Assembly (NCBI RefSeq): GCF_910592395.1
Contig: NC_088324.1
Coordinates: 3,722,001 to 3,786,000 of the forward strand
Direction of reading: 5' to 3'
Source: Lineus longissimus
Taxonomy: Eukaryota > Nemertea > Pilidiophora > Heteronemertea > Lineidae
Length of the DNA: 64,000 nucleotides
This document shows positions 10,798-20,826 of this stretch, one piece after another. The position numbers and the translations under genes are program-made. The notes beneath the pieces are model-generated. The model was not told the DNA's origin. It made no database searches and worked only from the letters and a program-made list of their open reading frames with translations. Numbering within the stretch: position 1 is the first letter of the stretch; each line of letters starts with the position of its first letter.

Positions 10798-11287
10798 ACA
10801 ATCAAGATGTACAGACCGGGGGAGCTGGCGGTACGTACCCATAAGTCTTTGCGGTAGTCTCGCGCGTACCGGATATAACCCATCAAGCTTTTCTCCTTCA
10901 GAGAAATACTGCGTTGCGCTCAAGTGCCTTAAAAGGCTGTGAACAAAATTAACGTTCGACCAATGAGAAAGCCACATTACCCTGCATACGAGGTTGGACG
11001 CGTGATCACTTAGTGACAAGTAAAAATAGAATCAGACCACATGTTTCTATATGTCAGAATGCTGCCGTTTGCGCTGTAGTACACGTGTGTTGTCCAAATT
11101 TTCGATTTCAAGCAAGTTTAAGGCCAACCTCGTGTCCACCAGACTAATGCATAATTGGCAGTTGAGCGCAACGCAGTATTTCTCTGAAGGAGAAAAGCTT
11201 GATAGGTTATATCCGGTACGCGCGAGACTACCGCAAAGACTTATGGGTACGTACCGCCAGTTCCCCCGGTCTGTACATCTTGATTGT
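10798..11287. repeat. Inverted duplication of the P2X7-like exon 1 / intron 1 boundary
   Basis: Arms 10798-10923 and 11162-11287 are reverse complements over 126 nt with two mismatches by eye. The right arm contains the last ~30 nt of exon 1 and the GTACGT donor; the left arm is a second, inverted copy of both inside intron 1. The 238-bp spacer shows no feature. No target duplication is visible at the outer ends. Confidence 0.85.
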
Positions 11288-11508
11288 CGCTCATCCTCCA
11301 TCTCCCCATCATCAGCTTCGCCTGATTCAGAACAAGAATCTGAATCGTCTCTCGCACTCTCCACTACTGGCTCGTACATGTAGGGTTGAATCACACCATT
11401 GCCTTCATCAACAACCAAATCGTCATCAAACAAATCTCCCGCACAATCTTCGCTCGCCATGCTTGCAGCCGCCATTTTTACTTGCGCAGTGGTCAATGAT
11501 CGTGGATT

Positions 11509-11529
11509 TGACAGCACTAGTGACGTCAC
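11509..11529 (-). promoter_or_regulatory. CRE-containing 21-bp motif upstream of P2X7-like gene
   Basis: Identical over 21 bases to 2767-2787 but on the minus strand, so it has the same orientation relative to its gene. It lies 33 bp before the chosen start codon at 11475. It holds TGACGTCA, a CREB/ATF-type palindrome. Confidence 0.5.
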
Positions 11530-11737
11530 CAATGTGAACCTAGCGGCGAATAGCGTAACTACACATCTGGCGGTCTTTTCAAAAGCGCCTTCAAAAACGA
11601 GCTCGGAGAGGACTGAACAAATAGCACTTATTTCACAAAAAAAATCACTATTTTTTGAATTCCTTCCGGTTTATTATGTTTTTTAAGATAGCATATTATG
11701 AAAATTCACCACAAATACAGGTTAAATAGCTCAGCAT

Positions 11738-12099
11738 TTGACCTTAAAGGTTAGTTCCTTGGGAGTGGCCACAAGGACCGGGAATAACTGCAGGGAAAAA
11801 TGGAACCAGCAGCTTTCAAAGGCGAAAGAGATCCATTCCCTGCAGCAAAAACACCAGAGAGGGTCTGGAGGAGGGGGAAAGATGCCACAGGCCGACCCTA
11901 CACTGCAGAGTATCATAGACAAATTTGATGTCCTCCCTGAGCATTTCAACTATCAAAACAATGGTTTCTCTGCAAAAACGGTATCTTTTAAAAAGTTTAT
12001 TGTCATTGAAGAACTCCAAGTGGTTGATTCTTTGTCTAAAATGCCGTGGAGCTTGAAAAATGACTGGAAAGCCACAAACAGGGCCTGGTTATCCGCCAT
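11738..12099. pseudogene. Collapsed Harbinger element: Myb-like ORF fused head-on to HARBI1-like start
   Basis: On the plus strand, 11738-11925 encodes a Myb/SANT-like tail typical of the DNA-binding partner of PIF/Harbinger transposases (VSSLGVATRTGNNCREKWNQ, then KHQRGSGGGGKMPQAD). On the minus strand, 12099-11930 encodes the start of a HARBI1-like nuclease: ATG at 12099, then, after a one-base frame change, RQRINHLEFFNDNKLFKRYR and FCRETIVLIVEMLREDI. The two fragments meet at about 11925-11935, so the middle of a two-gene Harbinger has been deleted and the N terminus of one gene abuts the C-terminal part of the other. No catalytic residue survives. Confidence 0.75.
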
Positions 12100-12432
12100 T
12101 TTGTTTCAGCTAACTCCAAAATAGGGATTTATCTTGGGGATAGGAGGTCAGTTAAAGTTAGCGTTAACTTAACGCTACTTTTAAATTATTTTCTTTCTTG
12201 CAACCCAAATTAACTTTTTGGAGTTAAGTTAACGCCAAGATAAACTAACAGTGATTTTTAACTATTTTTTACTTTTGTGCAACCGGGCCAAGGTCATTAT
12301 GGTGTCAACGTATAAATTCGTATACGACACTGGTGTAGAGAATAGCCGTAACGAATTAACTCGTCTAAAACAATTAAGGGGTTAAACAGAAATGGGTCAT
12401 ATGAAAACTCATCTATGCTGAAAGTTTATAAT

Positions 12433-12524
12433 CAAAGTGTTTTGTAAAACTGTTAAATAGCATAATATTGCTTTGGTAAAGCTAGACAATATTATGCTAT
12501 TTAAAAGTTTTACAAAACACTTTG
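12433..12524. repeat. Near-perfect 38-bp stem hairpin
   Basis: Arms 12433-12470 and 12487-12524 pair over 38 bp with one mismatch, around a 16-nt loop. The stem is AT-rich (arms begin CAAAGTGTTTTGTAAAACTG). It could be a recent inversion-duplication, a foldback element or a small-RNA precursor. Confidence 0.85.
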
Positions 12525-12599
12525 AGAAATGGGTCAATTTGCAGTTACACAAAATTTGTTTTGGTGACACAGATGGATGGGAATGAGCTTTGGGTCTCA

Positions 12600-13560
12600 C
12601 TTGAGCAAACGTAGGCCTTTTTTTAAATTCAAGACAGTGAAGTTGGCCCTGGTGCGGTGATAACCAAGTATGTTATATGAACAAAGCTTCGTTGACCTAA
12701 AAGCGATGTTTACAAAGAAAATGCAGGATATATGCTGACCCCTCCCTTTTCGCTTATTCCACCTGAAACTCCACACTAGCTAGTATCTTGTTTGATGTTC
12801 CAGATATTAACCTACGGCCAAACTAATCGATACATCGGATACACGCGATGGGGTCCGTTTCTAAGACTGGCCAGAGGAGAGTGACGGCTGGACATGACAT
12901 CCCTACCAGAGACCAACACTGACTCATACTAAATCCAATCTAGCGCAGCTATTACTGGCAAAGTGTATTCACGAGATGGCATTGATTGCATTGCAGCAGA
13001 TTGGAGGAATCAGCAGCCCCGCGGCCAGGAACCATTGGCGGATATCATAGTTTGGTTGACGTGGATCAGGAAGTAAATCAGAACAGAATAGTCATATGTA
13101 TTCACTGATTGCGGGTGATCTTGTCGAGGCGATAAATCTTTTCATCTTCATTTGCTTTACTCGCCCAACTCCAGTTGTTCAATGACGAACAAGAATATAT
13201 ATATATTGTTGTTTCTGAGAGGGATTTAGCACGGTTTTATATCCTAGGTGTCTAGTGTCGACGTACGGTTTTCTCTCCACGGCCATGAATTAGAAGTATC
13301 GCTATATTATCCTTTCAAAATCGTCTTTATGTTGCAGTGCAGATTATTCAGGCGTGCGCCTAATTTATCAACACCCAGCTCGGGATTCACAATTGGAGGA
13401 AGGAGGTTATGCATCGAAACGTCGCCTTCCCAATTAAATAATACTATGCATCCAGCGTCTGTAAAATTATTATGTATGATTCAGAGTGAGAAGAGGCATT
13501 TCTCTTTATATTTCGAGAAAATAAATGATTTTAATATTAATATAAAATTTGCATGAATGA
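12600..13560. other. No gene seen
   Basis: AT-rich DNA with a short TA run near 13195. Open frames here are short, lack codon bias or recognisable motifs, and I find no repeat copy elsewhere in the window. Confidence 0.5.
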
Positions 13561-13562
13561 CA

Positions 13563-14205
13563 CATTTTGTCCGAAGATCCAAAAATCCAAAGGTCCATAA
13601 GACCACAAAGGAAAAATGCCATTTTGAAAACGACCCATAATTCCGAAGGGTCCACAGTTCCGAAGGTCCGTAAGTCCGAAAGTAATGTAAAAGGGTCCAC
13701 AAGTCCGAAGGTACATAAATCCGAAATCCCATTTTTAAGCGCGTGTATGTTATTCTTAGTTGCCCGTCTATGTAGCATCAATAATACGCGAAATCATCAA
13801 ATAGAGAATACGTGGAAACCCGATTCTGCGAATCACACTGACCCAGCATCACGCGGTTTTCTGTGCAGGTAGTCATTTTTTAGCATGGAGTACATGACAA
13901 GAGGGCTGAGGAAGGACTCAAAAGTTTTAATTTTCAACGACTTCCGCTACCATCGTAACAAGAATGCCATGGAAAAGATCTACTGGCGATGCTGGATTAT
14001 TTTTATTAAGGGGTAGAATCGGGGGAACGCTGCTCCCCCGGAAAACAAGGAAAAAAGCCTTGGCGCTGAAAGTGTTTTTGGTTTAAAAGGCCAAAAATCA
14101 TCAATTTCAAATTTTGTTTCCGAAGTTATGGACCTTCGGAATTGTGGACCTTCGGACTTGTGGACCTTCGGACTTGTGAACCGTCGGACTTATAGACCTT
14201 CGGAT
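13563..14205. repeat. Mirrored arrays of a degenerate 16-bp TTCGGACTTGTGGACC-type word
   Basis: At 13563-13728 the plus strand carries repeats such as AGTCCGAAGGTCCGTAAG. At 14119-14205 the reverse complement recurs (GGACCTTCGGACTTGT about five times, period 16). The arrays flank about 390 bp with no recognisable gene, giving an element whose terminal inverted repeats are themselves tandem arrays. An apparent open frame across the left array is a product of the repeat. Confidence 0.72.
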
Positions 14206-14287
14206 ATATGGGCAATAATCGTTTAATTACAGAGCTAGCCTAATTACCAGAAAAAAACCCTATATTCAGATTGGGAAATGTGCGGTA

Positions 14288-15486
14288 TATGAGGTAAAAT
14301 GGGGCAATTGTAGCCCCTTTATTATCACCTGTAACTTCGGTTACGCTAGAGATTTCCCGGCAGATCCACAAAAACCGGCCTGGAACTTCTTCCAATAATA
14401 CTGCTAGTAATTCAGAGGAATTATGTGATTTGACCGCTATCAACGGGCAATGTCTATAGACAATACAAGACTTGTGGTCTGAAAGGTCAAATTACGTGAC
14501 GGTCGAGACCGGAGAAAATTAATGAGCACAATGTGGTGACGAAGATCGCACACGAGGGCAGTATTGAATTTATCATATACATGTACCACACATATTCCGA
14601 CAAATACAAAGAATATGTTGATTAAAATGGTAACTTTTGGGGTCAAAAATCTCTCATGACGTGAATGCGTCATGAAAAACGTAAGTAATGAGGTAACGAT
14701 GTCACAACTTCACGCCGATTTGGAAAGCCAACAGTGGGGGAATTCCAACGTCATGTCATAACAAAAGGAAGCAATGACGTAACAATTGATATGAACTGAA
14801 GCAGGGGGATATAACGTAAACTTTAAAGCTATTTTGTTTTGATTTTGTTTTCAGATCATGTTGAATAAACTCTGTAGTAATCTAAAATGTCAAAAGGTTT
14901 AAATAGTGTAATATAATTGTTGGTACATGAAGTGTAAAAATTGCATTTATATAAGATAGATTCATGATCAAACAATATAATTCAAGCAAAAGAATTGAAA
15001 AAATCTCGCATCTCAACAATTTATGACAGGTTATATCGATCAATTTATAGGCTCTACAAATATCCCGATGTAGCGGCTACAAATACCCTGAGAGTACCTT
15101 TTTCGGAAAAGTATCTCTGAAAAATGAACTGGTAATAGTGACAGCAAATGCCGCATACAGCATTGTCTGCACTTTATACTAATTACCTGAACCAAGTTAC
15201 AACTACTTATGTCAATGAATGCATTATAAGTGTGAAAAATTTGTATCTGCATAACTTTTGATTCCAACTTTATTTGTGCATGTGTCTGACTTGTTGACTT
15301 CTTATAGCCATAGCTCTTACATACCAAGTCGCATAATCAAAAGCTAAAGTCATGGATCAAGATTTACCTCTCTTATACCCATGCTTTGGTTGGCTGAATA
15401 ACTCCATGGTTACCGGGATATCAATCCAAAACATTCTCAGGGGCTACCATTAGACCGGGGCTACAATTACCCCATTTTACCTTATG
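14288..15486. mobile_element. 1.2-kb terminal-inverted-repeat element
   Basis: GAGGTAAAATGGGGCAATTG plus TAGCCCC (14291-14317) is mirrored at 15457-15484 (GGGGCTACAATTACCCCATT plus TTACCTT), with one or two differences over about 28 bp. The interior has no convincing ORF. Likely a non-autonomous DNA transposon; target duplication is not clear. Confidence 0.6.
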
Positions 15487-15489
15487 TTT

Positions 15490-17220
15490 TCCATACTGGG
15501 CAGCTGTGTCTTATTGTACTGGATACGATTAGAGCTCAAACTATATCACCATGTCATGACGATGAGAGCCGCACACCAGTAACTTGGAATCATGGACATA
15601 TTAAGACCAAACATGACATTCGTTGACATTTTCTAAAGGACCATTTATTACCATACCATAGCATTTTCCAATATCACTTTGTTTGCTTTCTTCATGACCA
15701 AGTCATTCAAACTTACCAAAGACAGTTTATGTTACCTACCTCAGAGCATCAACGATCCTTTAATTGAGTGTAAATCGTGAATTTTGCTCGGGGTTGGTGC
15801 TGTAATTTAGTATTTTTTGTTTGACAAAAGACGTACGTTTTACTGAGCATAGTTTTATTCTTTCATGACTTAAATTGGTATACTGTACCCTCTCTAAAAT
15901 TATAATGGGGGGGGGGGGGCATAGGTAACGGGAACATAGGGATGACCCCCAATGTTCTAGGAGTGCATAAATAAGAGGTAAAAAGTTACCTCATAACCTT
16001 CTCATTACGTGTCACTTTGTGACGTTCTCTGACATCGGATGAGGTAATTTAATCCGTGATTATTGGCGACACTTTGGTTTTGCTGTTGTAGTAGCGATGA
16101 ATTTATCCATTTTGAACGAAGGGATTAATGTCTCGCATTTTTTCTTGACGTCAGCATACAAGGAATCGCCTGAAACTAAAGGTTACTGGATATTGACAAA
16201 AGCGATCCGAGACAAGACCACCATTGATTTTTAAGCCTTTTAGCAGTTAGATTATCAATGTTTGACCGCGATACTGCGTGGGGTTGTGAATCTGAAATTT
16301 TGATATGATATTTCGGACAGTCGAGCAAGAAAATGGTGAAATGTAAACTGGTAGTTGACCACGGGATTTTTTTGATAATCGACAAATTGGACAGACATTG
16401 ATATTTCCACTCTTCAGCCAACTGGCAGAAAAATCTCAAAACACGCTCCCTTTTGCCAAATTAGCAAAATCCAAAATTATTTCTTTCATAAAATAATTTC
16501 TTTATATCTGTAGACTTGCCACAGCAAATATTTTTTCAATATCTCTCCAAATATGTACTTGATAGTTAAAAACATACTCGCGTCTAATTGATATGTCTGG
16601 ATCCTCCAATCTATGAATATTCATTGGTGATATTGTCTCATCCTTCAACACCATGTGGGCTGAGCCAGCCGATACGGGGTCTACGGAATTGAGCAATTAA
16701 TGTTAATGTAACAACTGGTTCAACGTGACCATTGATTAAGTTCGGTATGCCGAAAGTTTTATGTTTGATCCATGTCACAGAATGACTGTTGGTTTTCTTC
16801 TGTGATGAGCCATACCTCACTGAGGAGTATTCTACCCTTTAAGAGTGAGCGACATTTTACTTCAGCATGTTAGTACTTCTTCTGTTTCACTATTAACCTT
16901 TGTTTCTGAAAGTGATTGGCGTTTTTGCAATTTTGTTTCAGTTCTTAGGTAGGAGAAAAACACTTTATTTGTTACTTTGATCATGAGCACGCACAACTAA
17001 TGACACGAAAAACATTTACCATCACTGAAGTGCTCGCCGAGTTCGATCTTTACGTCACCCCACAACGTCATTTCCGATCCATTACATGAATTTCTAAAGC
17101 AAGTAGGGATCTTGCAAATAAGTGGACTCAATACAACTAGATACTAGCAGGATGCAACTACATGTATTATGACAATTACTAAATTTTAGTCTCGGTTAAA
17201 ACAGTGACTATACCTCGGAG
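15490..17220. other. No gene seen
   Basis: Contains a run of 13 G at 15907-15919. Short open frames on the minus strand around 16.2-16.8 kb show no motif I recognise. Nothing else to report. Confidence 0.45.
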
Positions 17221-17307
17221 ACATCTTTAGGGACTTTCGGCAAGTTCAAAATTCACGCCCGTATTGCGTAGCCCTATCGAAATTACGTATAAAATTTTCC
17301 CATCCTG

Positions 17308-17605
17308 ATGTTGACGTGGCAATTTGGTGTCCACTGCGCCTGCATGACTGCAACTGAATGAAGAGATCATTCAGATGCAGGGACTGTCTGACAGCTGTGA
17401 TTGTTCATCCGACGTCATGACGTCATGATGGCGGCATGGTATCCCTGTGACGTCATCAGTGACATCATAGCCTGAGCCTGCATGCTCTGTTGCTCATGGC
17501 AACAAGAGAGGACCAAAATGAAGGATTTTGGCTACTGGGCACCGTTCACTGATGGTATGAAGCAACCATGTGTGCCTGATAGGTCATGAAGGTGCAGGAA
17601 ATGCG
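17308..17605 (+). repeat. Direct repeat, copy 1 (with short Cys-motif ORF)
   Basis: About 90 percent identical by eye to 18189-18480. Contains several TGACGTCA-like CRE words (17410-17460). From the ATG at 17518 it reads MKDFGYWAPFTDGMKQPCVP, a TGA, then a CRKCG motif. Unlike copy 2 it reads straight on past the splice-donor position (GFVKRDSSDACGDKE) to a TAG near 17730. Confidence 0.65.
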
Positions 17606-18188
17606 GTTTCGTCAAGAGAGACTCATCAGATGCGTGTGGCGACAAAGAAATACGGTTGGATATACAGAGGTATCCTGATAGCAGGACCGCAAGGAGTCAA
17701 GTTCTCCACTTGATTAACCTAGAGTAGATCTTGGTCAGTCCATCCAGGCAGTATGGCCTGCTGAAGGGCGGTCTGAGCCAAGCAGTTGGCAAAAAGTGGG
17801 TCTAGATGGTTAAACGTTTAACATGTGTGCCAAAAGAAGACACGTGAAACCGGAGAGGTTGAAACAGCTGGACAGTAAAAGAAATAAGTATACGGAGGGA
17901 AACAGTATTTAAATGACGTGGCAATGTACGTATACTTACCTTGGGAACATGAAATCCACAGGGGCTGGGTGCACTGATGAAAGCTTCATGGAGCTGAAGC
18001 CCATTAATAATGCACTCTGAAGTGAGTGCGGGGCCCTAGGCCCAAATGGTTGCGACAAAAATCGACCACTTACGAAGATGGGAGAGTGTGAGACTTCCTC
18101 ATCACAGGCACTACAGATGTGCAGTGCCAAAACCAGAGCGCCCTGGGGTGTTCCCAGACAGTGGACACCAAGGAAATAATAGCAAATG

Positions 18189-18480
18189 ATGTTGATGTGG
18201 CAATTTGGTGTCCACGGCCCCTGCATGACCGCAACTGAATGAAGAGATCATTCAGGGACTGACTGACAGCTGTGATTGTTGACCCGACGTCATGACATCA
18301 TGATGACGTCATGGCATCCTTATGACGTCATCAGTGACATCATAGCCTAAGCCTGCATGCTCTGTTGCTCATGACAACAAGAGAGGACCAAAATGAAGGA
18401 TTTTGGCTACTGGGCACCGTGCACTGATGGTATGAAGCAACCATGTGTGCCTGATAGGTCACGAAGGTGCAAGAAATGCG
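18189..18480 (+). repeat. Direct repeat, copy 2 (ORF ends at a splice-donor-like GTAAGT)
   Basis: Second copy of 17308-17605. From the ATG at 18393 (context CCAAAATGA) the frame is open: MKDFGYWAPCTDGMKQPCVP then RRCKKC, stopping being similar to copy 1 at 18480, exactly where GTAAGT begins. The Cys spacing suggests a small zinc-binding start of a longer protein. Family not recognised. Confidence 0.6.
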
Positions 18481-18729
18481 GTAAGTATACGTACATTGCC
18501 ATGTCATTAAAATTTTCCCATCCTGTACACTTTTGAAAGGTGAAATGAAAGTAATTCTTCCCAGTAACTTCTCAATCAAGTAACATTTACATGTAAAACA
18601 GTGTCCCTATCGCATATCACACATTGGGAATGTGCAAGATCTGAAAACACCACACGTAACAACGATACGGATACGCAATACGGGCATGAATTTTGAACTT
18701 GACGAAAGTCCCTGAGGTGTTCCTCCCCT

Positions 18730-19690
18730 GCAATAAGGTCGACCTCAGGCATAAAACTAACGCCCCTTCTTCATCTTCCCTAAGTAATAAGCCTGGGGGT
18801 GTCCAATATTTCCCCTTCTATATATGTGATACAATCGAAGCACATCTCCTCGTCTGCTAAAATTCGAAGTAAGCTATAGCCAAGCCTTAGGAATTGAATA
18901 TCTGCAAAACGTTACGAAATAACATATCCAACTTATCGCAAGTTTCTCAAAATGGCAATGATGGAGGGTGTTTTACCTAGGCTGTACAACTGGTCATTAG
19001 TGTTGCTCAAAATTGCAACTAGAGTGAGTGCTTATAGGCTGTTGGTAAGGTCTCAGTCCCTCTATTATAAACATAGTGTATAAACTGATACGAAATAATT
19101 TGTTTCGTACCGTAAAGCACCGATATACATGTAATTCAATGAGCGCCATTTGTGACAGACACTGCAAATCGAAATCCTTCTCGTCAACTTCGTTTACTAT
19201 TCATGAAAGAGGCAATTTAGAGATAAGACGAATCAACATGAATTGCTCGCCTTGCTTGCTGGATGACAGACGACATGTTGCTGTAGGACATAATTGACTA
19301 TTGACTTGACGAATCAACCATAACTAAAATATTCATCAAGTGGTAAATTGACAGATTGGGCCAATCTCCTAGGTGTGATTGAATGACGGTAAAGAAAGAG
19401 ACTGGAGAGTCTGGTGGATAGTATATATGACGTGTATCCGCAACAGTGCGTTATGTACATGAGGAAAACCCCAAAGCAAATATTATTCATGTAATGTTCA
19501 CATTTCAAAGACTTATTTTAAAATGAATCAGTTATTCTTTTATTATTATTTAACTATGAAATACAATGTAATGCTAACGGCTGTATACAATCCAATGTGT
19601 CACTATCTGCGTCGAATCATTCATGTATACACCAGATATAGTTCTCATTACATCTTGGCAAGAGAATGGCAGTGAGAGAGATTATTTCAT
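18730..19690. other. No gene seen
   Basis: Unremarkable sequence; the short open frames at 19076-19297 (plus) and 19314-19508 (minus) lack motifs and look random. Confidence 0.45.
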
Positions 19691-19695
19691 GAATC

Positions 19696-20220
19696 CCTTA
19701 TATTTCCCCAGGTTCCAACTTAAGTGAAATTGGGCAACTTCAATGTATCAATACACAACAATGTTCAACATGTGAAACCAACAAACCTTGTGAGTATTAT
19801 TTTAAGAAACATAAATCCAAAGATTGGTTGCAAAATTATTGTACAGAGTGTAGTACGAACTATAGTAGGAATTACATGAGAGAAAAATATCAAAACCAAA
19901 ACTTTTATGAACTTCAAAAAGTGCGTAATTCTGTGAGTCTTTGTGGAACAGTGGAACCACTTGAAAAATACATAGGTTGCACTAACCAGTTTCTTATTGA
20001 TTGGTTGGATTGGCAAGGTGACGGCAAAGTCATTGAGAAAGAAGAACTTCATCATGTTTTGCCAATAGCTCGTTTCAAAGACACCCCCAAAGTATGTTGT
20101 CATTAGTCAAATATCAATCCAATCAGTCTAAGAGAAAATTGTAGGAAGGGTGCAAAATTATTTCCAAGTGTACACAAACTTCAACTTGCAAAGGCTGATT
20201 TTTTTTCTGAAAACCTTTAA
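19696..20220 (+). pseudogene. Zinc-ribbon / HNH-nuclease-like fragment of viral or phage character, with in-frame TAG
   Basis: One plus-strand frame is open from after a TGA near 19692 to a TAA at 20218-20220, except for a TAG at 20104-20106. The N-terminal half has paired cysteines in a zinc-ribbon arrangement (CSTCETNKPCEYYFKKHKS, then NYCTECSTNYSRNYMREKYQ), a layout common in small nuclease-like proteins of phages and large DNA viruses. The C-terminal half looks like an HNH module: a GCT..F..WL block, ELHHVLPIARF, then after the TAG an Asn-containing NINPISLRENCRKG. In such proteins a Trp often sits where the TAG stands here. No start Met is evident; a TTTCCCCAG acceptor-like site is at the left end. 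It is a remnant; source and age are unknown. Confidence 0.5.
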
Positions 20221-20466
20221 GTTCCCCCAATGAAGAAGAAAGGATTCGAAATTATGTTAGATGGTCTTTAAAAAACATTCTAAAAATTCAACTTAAAAAG
20301 TCTTTAAAAACGCTTAAAAATTCAACTTACAAACGTCTTTAAAAAAACCCCCAAAAACCACTCTAAAAAACACTCTTGTTCTCTATAACGAACTTCACCC
20401 AAAGAAAAGAGTACAAATTTGGGAAAAAAAACAAAATTAAAAGATGTTTATCAACCAAGTGGGGAA

Positions 20467-20541
20467 ATGAAAAATATCAAATATCTAGTTATTGTTGGAG
20501 GCGTGACAGCAGTAGGATTTTTGCTGAAATATCTAATCTAG
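20467..20541 (+). other. 24-codon ORF for a single hydrophobic helix
   Basis: ATG to TAG, 24 residues starting MKNIKYLVIVGGVTAVGF: a short basic start followed by about 18 hydrophobic residues, the build of a one-pass membrane peptide. GGGGA stands just before the ATG. It lies 250 bp after the HNH-like fragment. A chance ORF of this length is easy to obtain, so it is only noted for its composition and neighbour. Confidence 0.25.
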
Positions 20542-20826
20542 GTGTGTTACGTTTGTTTTCGTGATGTTCGATTTTTCGAGATTTAACTCCCTTCAGACGT
20601 GGAAAAGTTAGGAATATTTGAGATTTGGATTCGTCGGATTTTTCGATTAACGTTTTTGGTGAAGAAAATGGTTTTGATGATTGATTTAGACGTTTTTTTA
20701 AGGAAATTAGCTGTTTGTTAATTGAAAGTAGGATCGGCGACCAAAAAATATGGTAAATTATCATTTTTTTGGCAAAAAAGGCCAATTGGGGGGGGGGGGG
20801 GGGGTCACCGCTAAATGCATATACTT

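Larger units (their letters stand above)
8421..11475 (-). pseudogene. P2X7 intracellular (ballast) domain protein gene, 3 exons, in-frame TAG in exon 2
   Basis: Minus-strand exons: 11475-11255, 10139-9918 and 8589-8421 (stop TGA), with matching phases and GTACGT/GTAAGT donors, about 203 codons. Exon 1 is an acidic leader (DLFDDDLVVDEG, VIQPYMYEP, DDSDSCSESGEADDGEMEDE). Exons 2-3 match the C terminus of P2X7 receptors: CHCGVC and LCC zinc-ligand cysteines, CITQHPGF, CLDRWVLE, YRYVAYRNLVRWVWKRLG, LPVCARDKIRAAWP and a YTGFKYP end like the vertebrate YSGFKSP end. No transmembrane channel part is present, so it would be a soluble zinc-binding protein; this stand-alone form is common in invertebrates and fish. 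The start at 11475 has a good context (AAAATGG); an in-frame ATG at 11532 is the alternative. A TAG at 10066-10064 interrupts exon 2 after LCCSDYSPV. Confidence 0.85.
17225..18715. mobile_element. Inverted-repeat element split by a 1200-bp insertion with 18-bp duplication
   Basis: Outer ends match in reverse: GGGACTTTCGGCAAGTTCAA at the left and TTGAACTTGACGAAAGTCCC at the right, continuing through a CCCGTATTGCGTA block, about 50 bp in all. Inside, TAAAATTTTCCCATCCTG occurs at 17290-17307 and 18508-18525, flanking exactly 1200 bp (17308-18507). That looks like an insertion with an 18-bp target duplication. The insert holds two direct ~295-bp repeats and an internal inverted pair ending in a GTAAGTATACGTACATTGCC word. 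Confidence 0.65.

Noticed and set aside
13481-13872. Overlapping frames on both strands at 13.5-13.9 kb
   Set aside because: They run through the 16-bp tandem array, whose period and base content keep frames open by chance.
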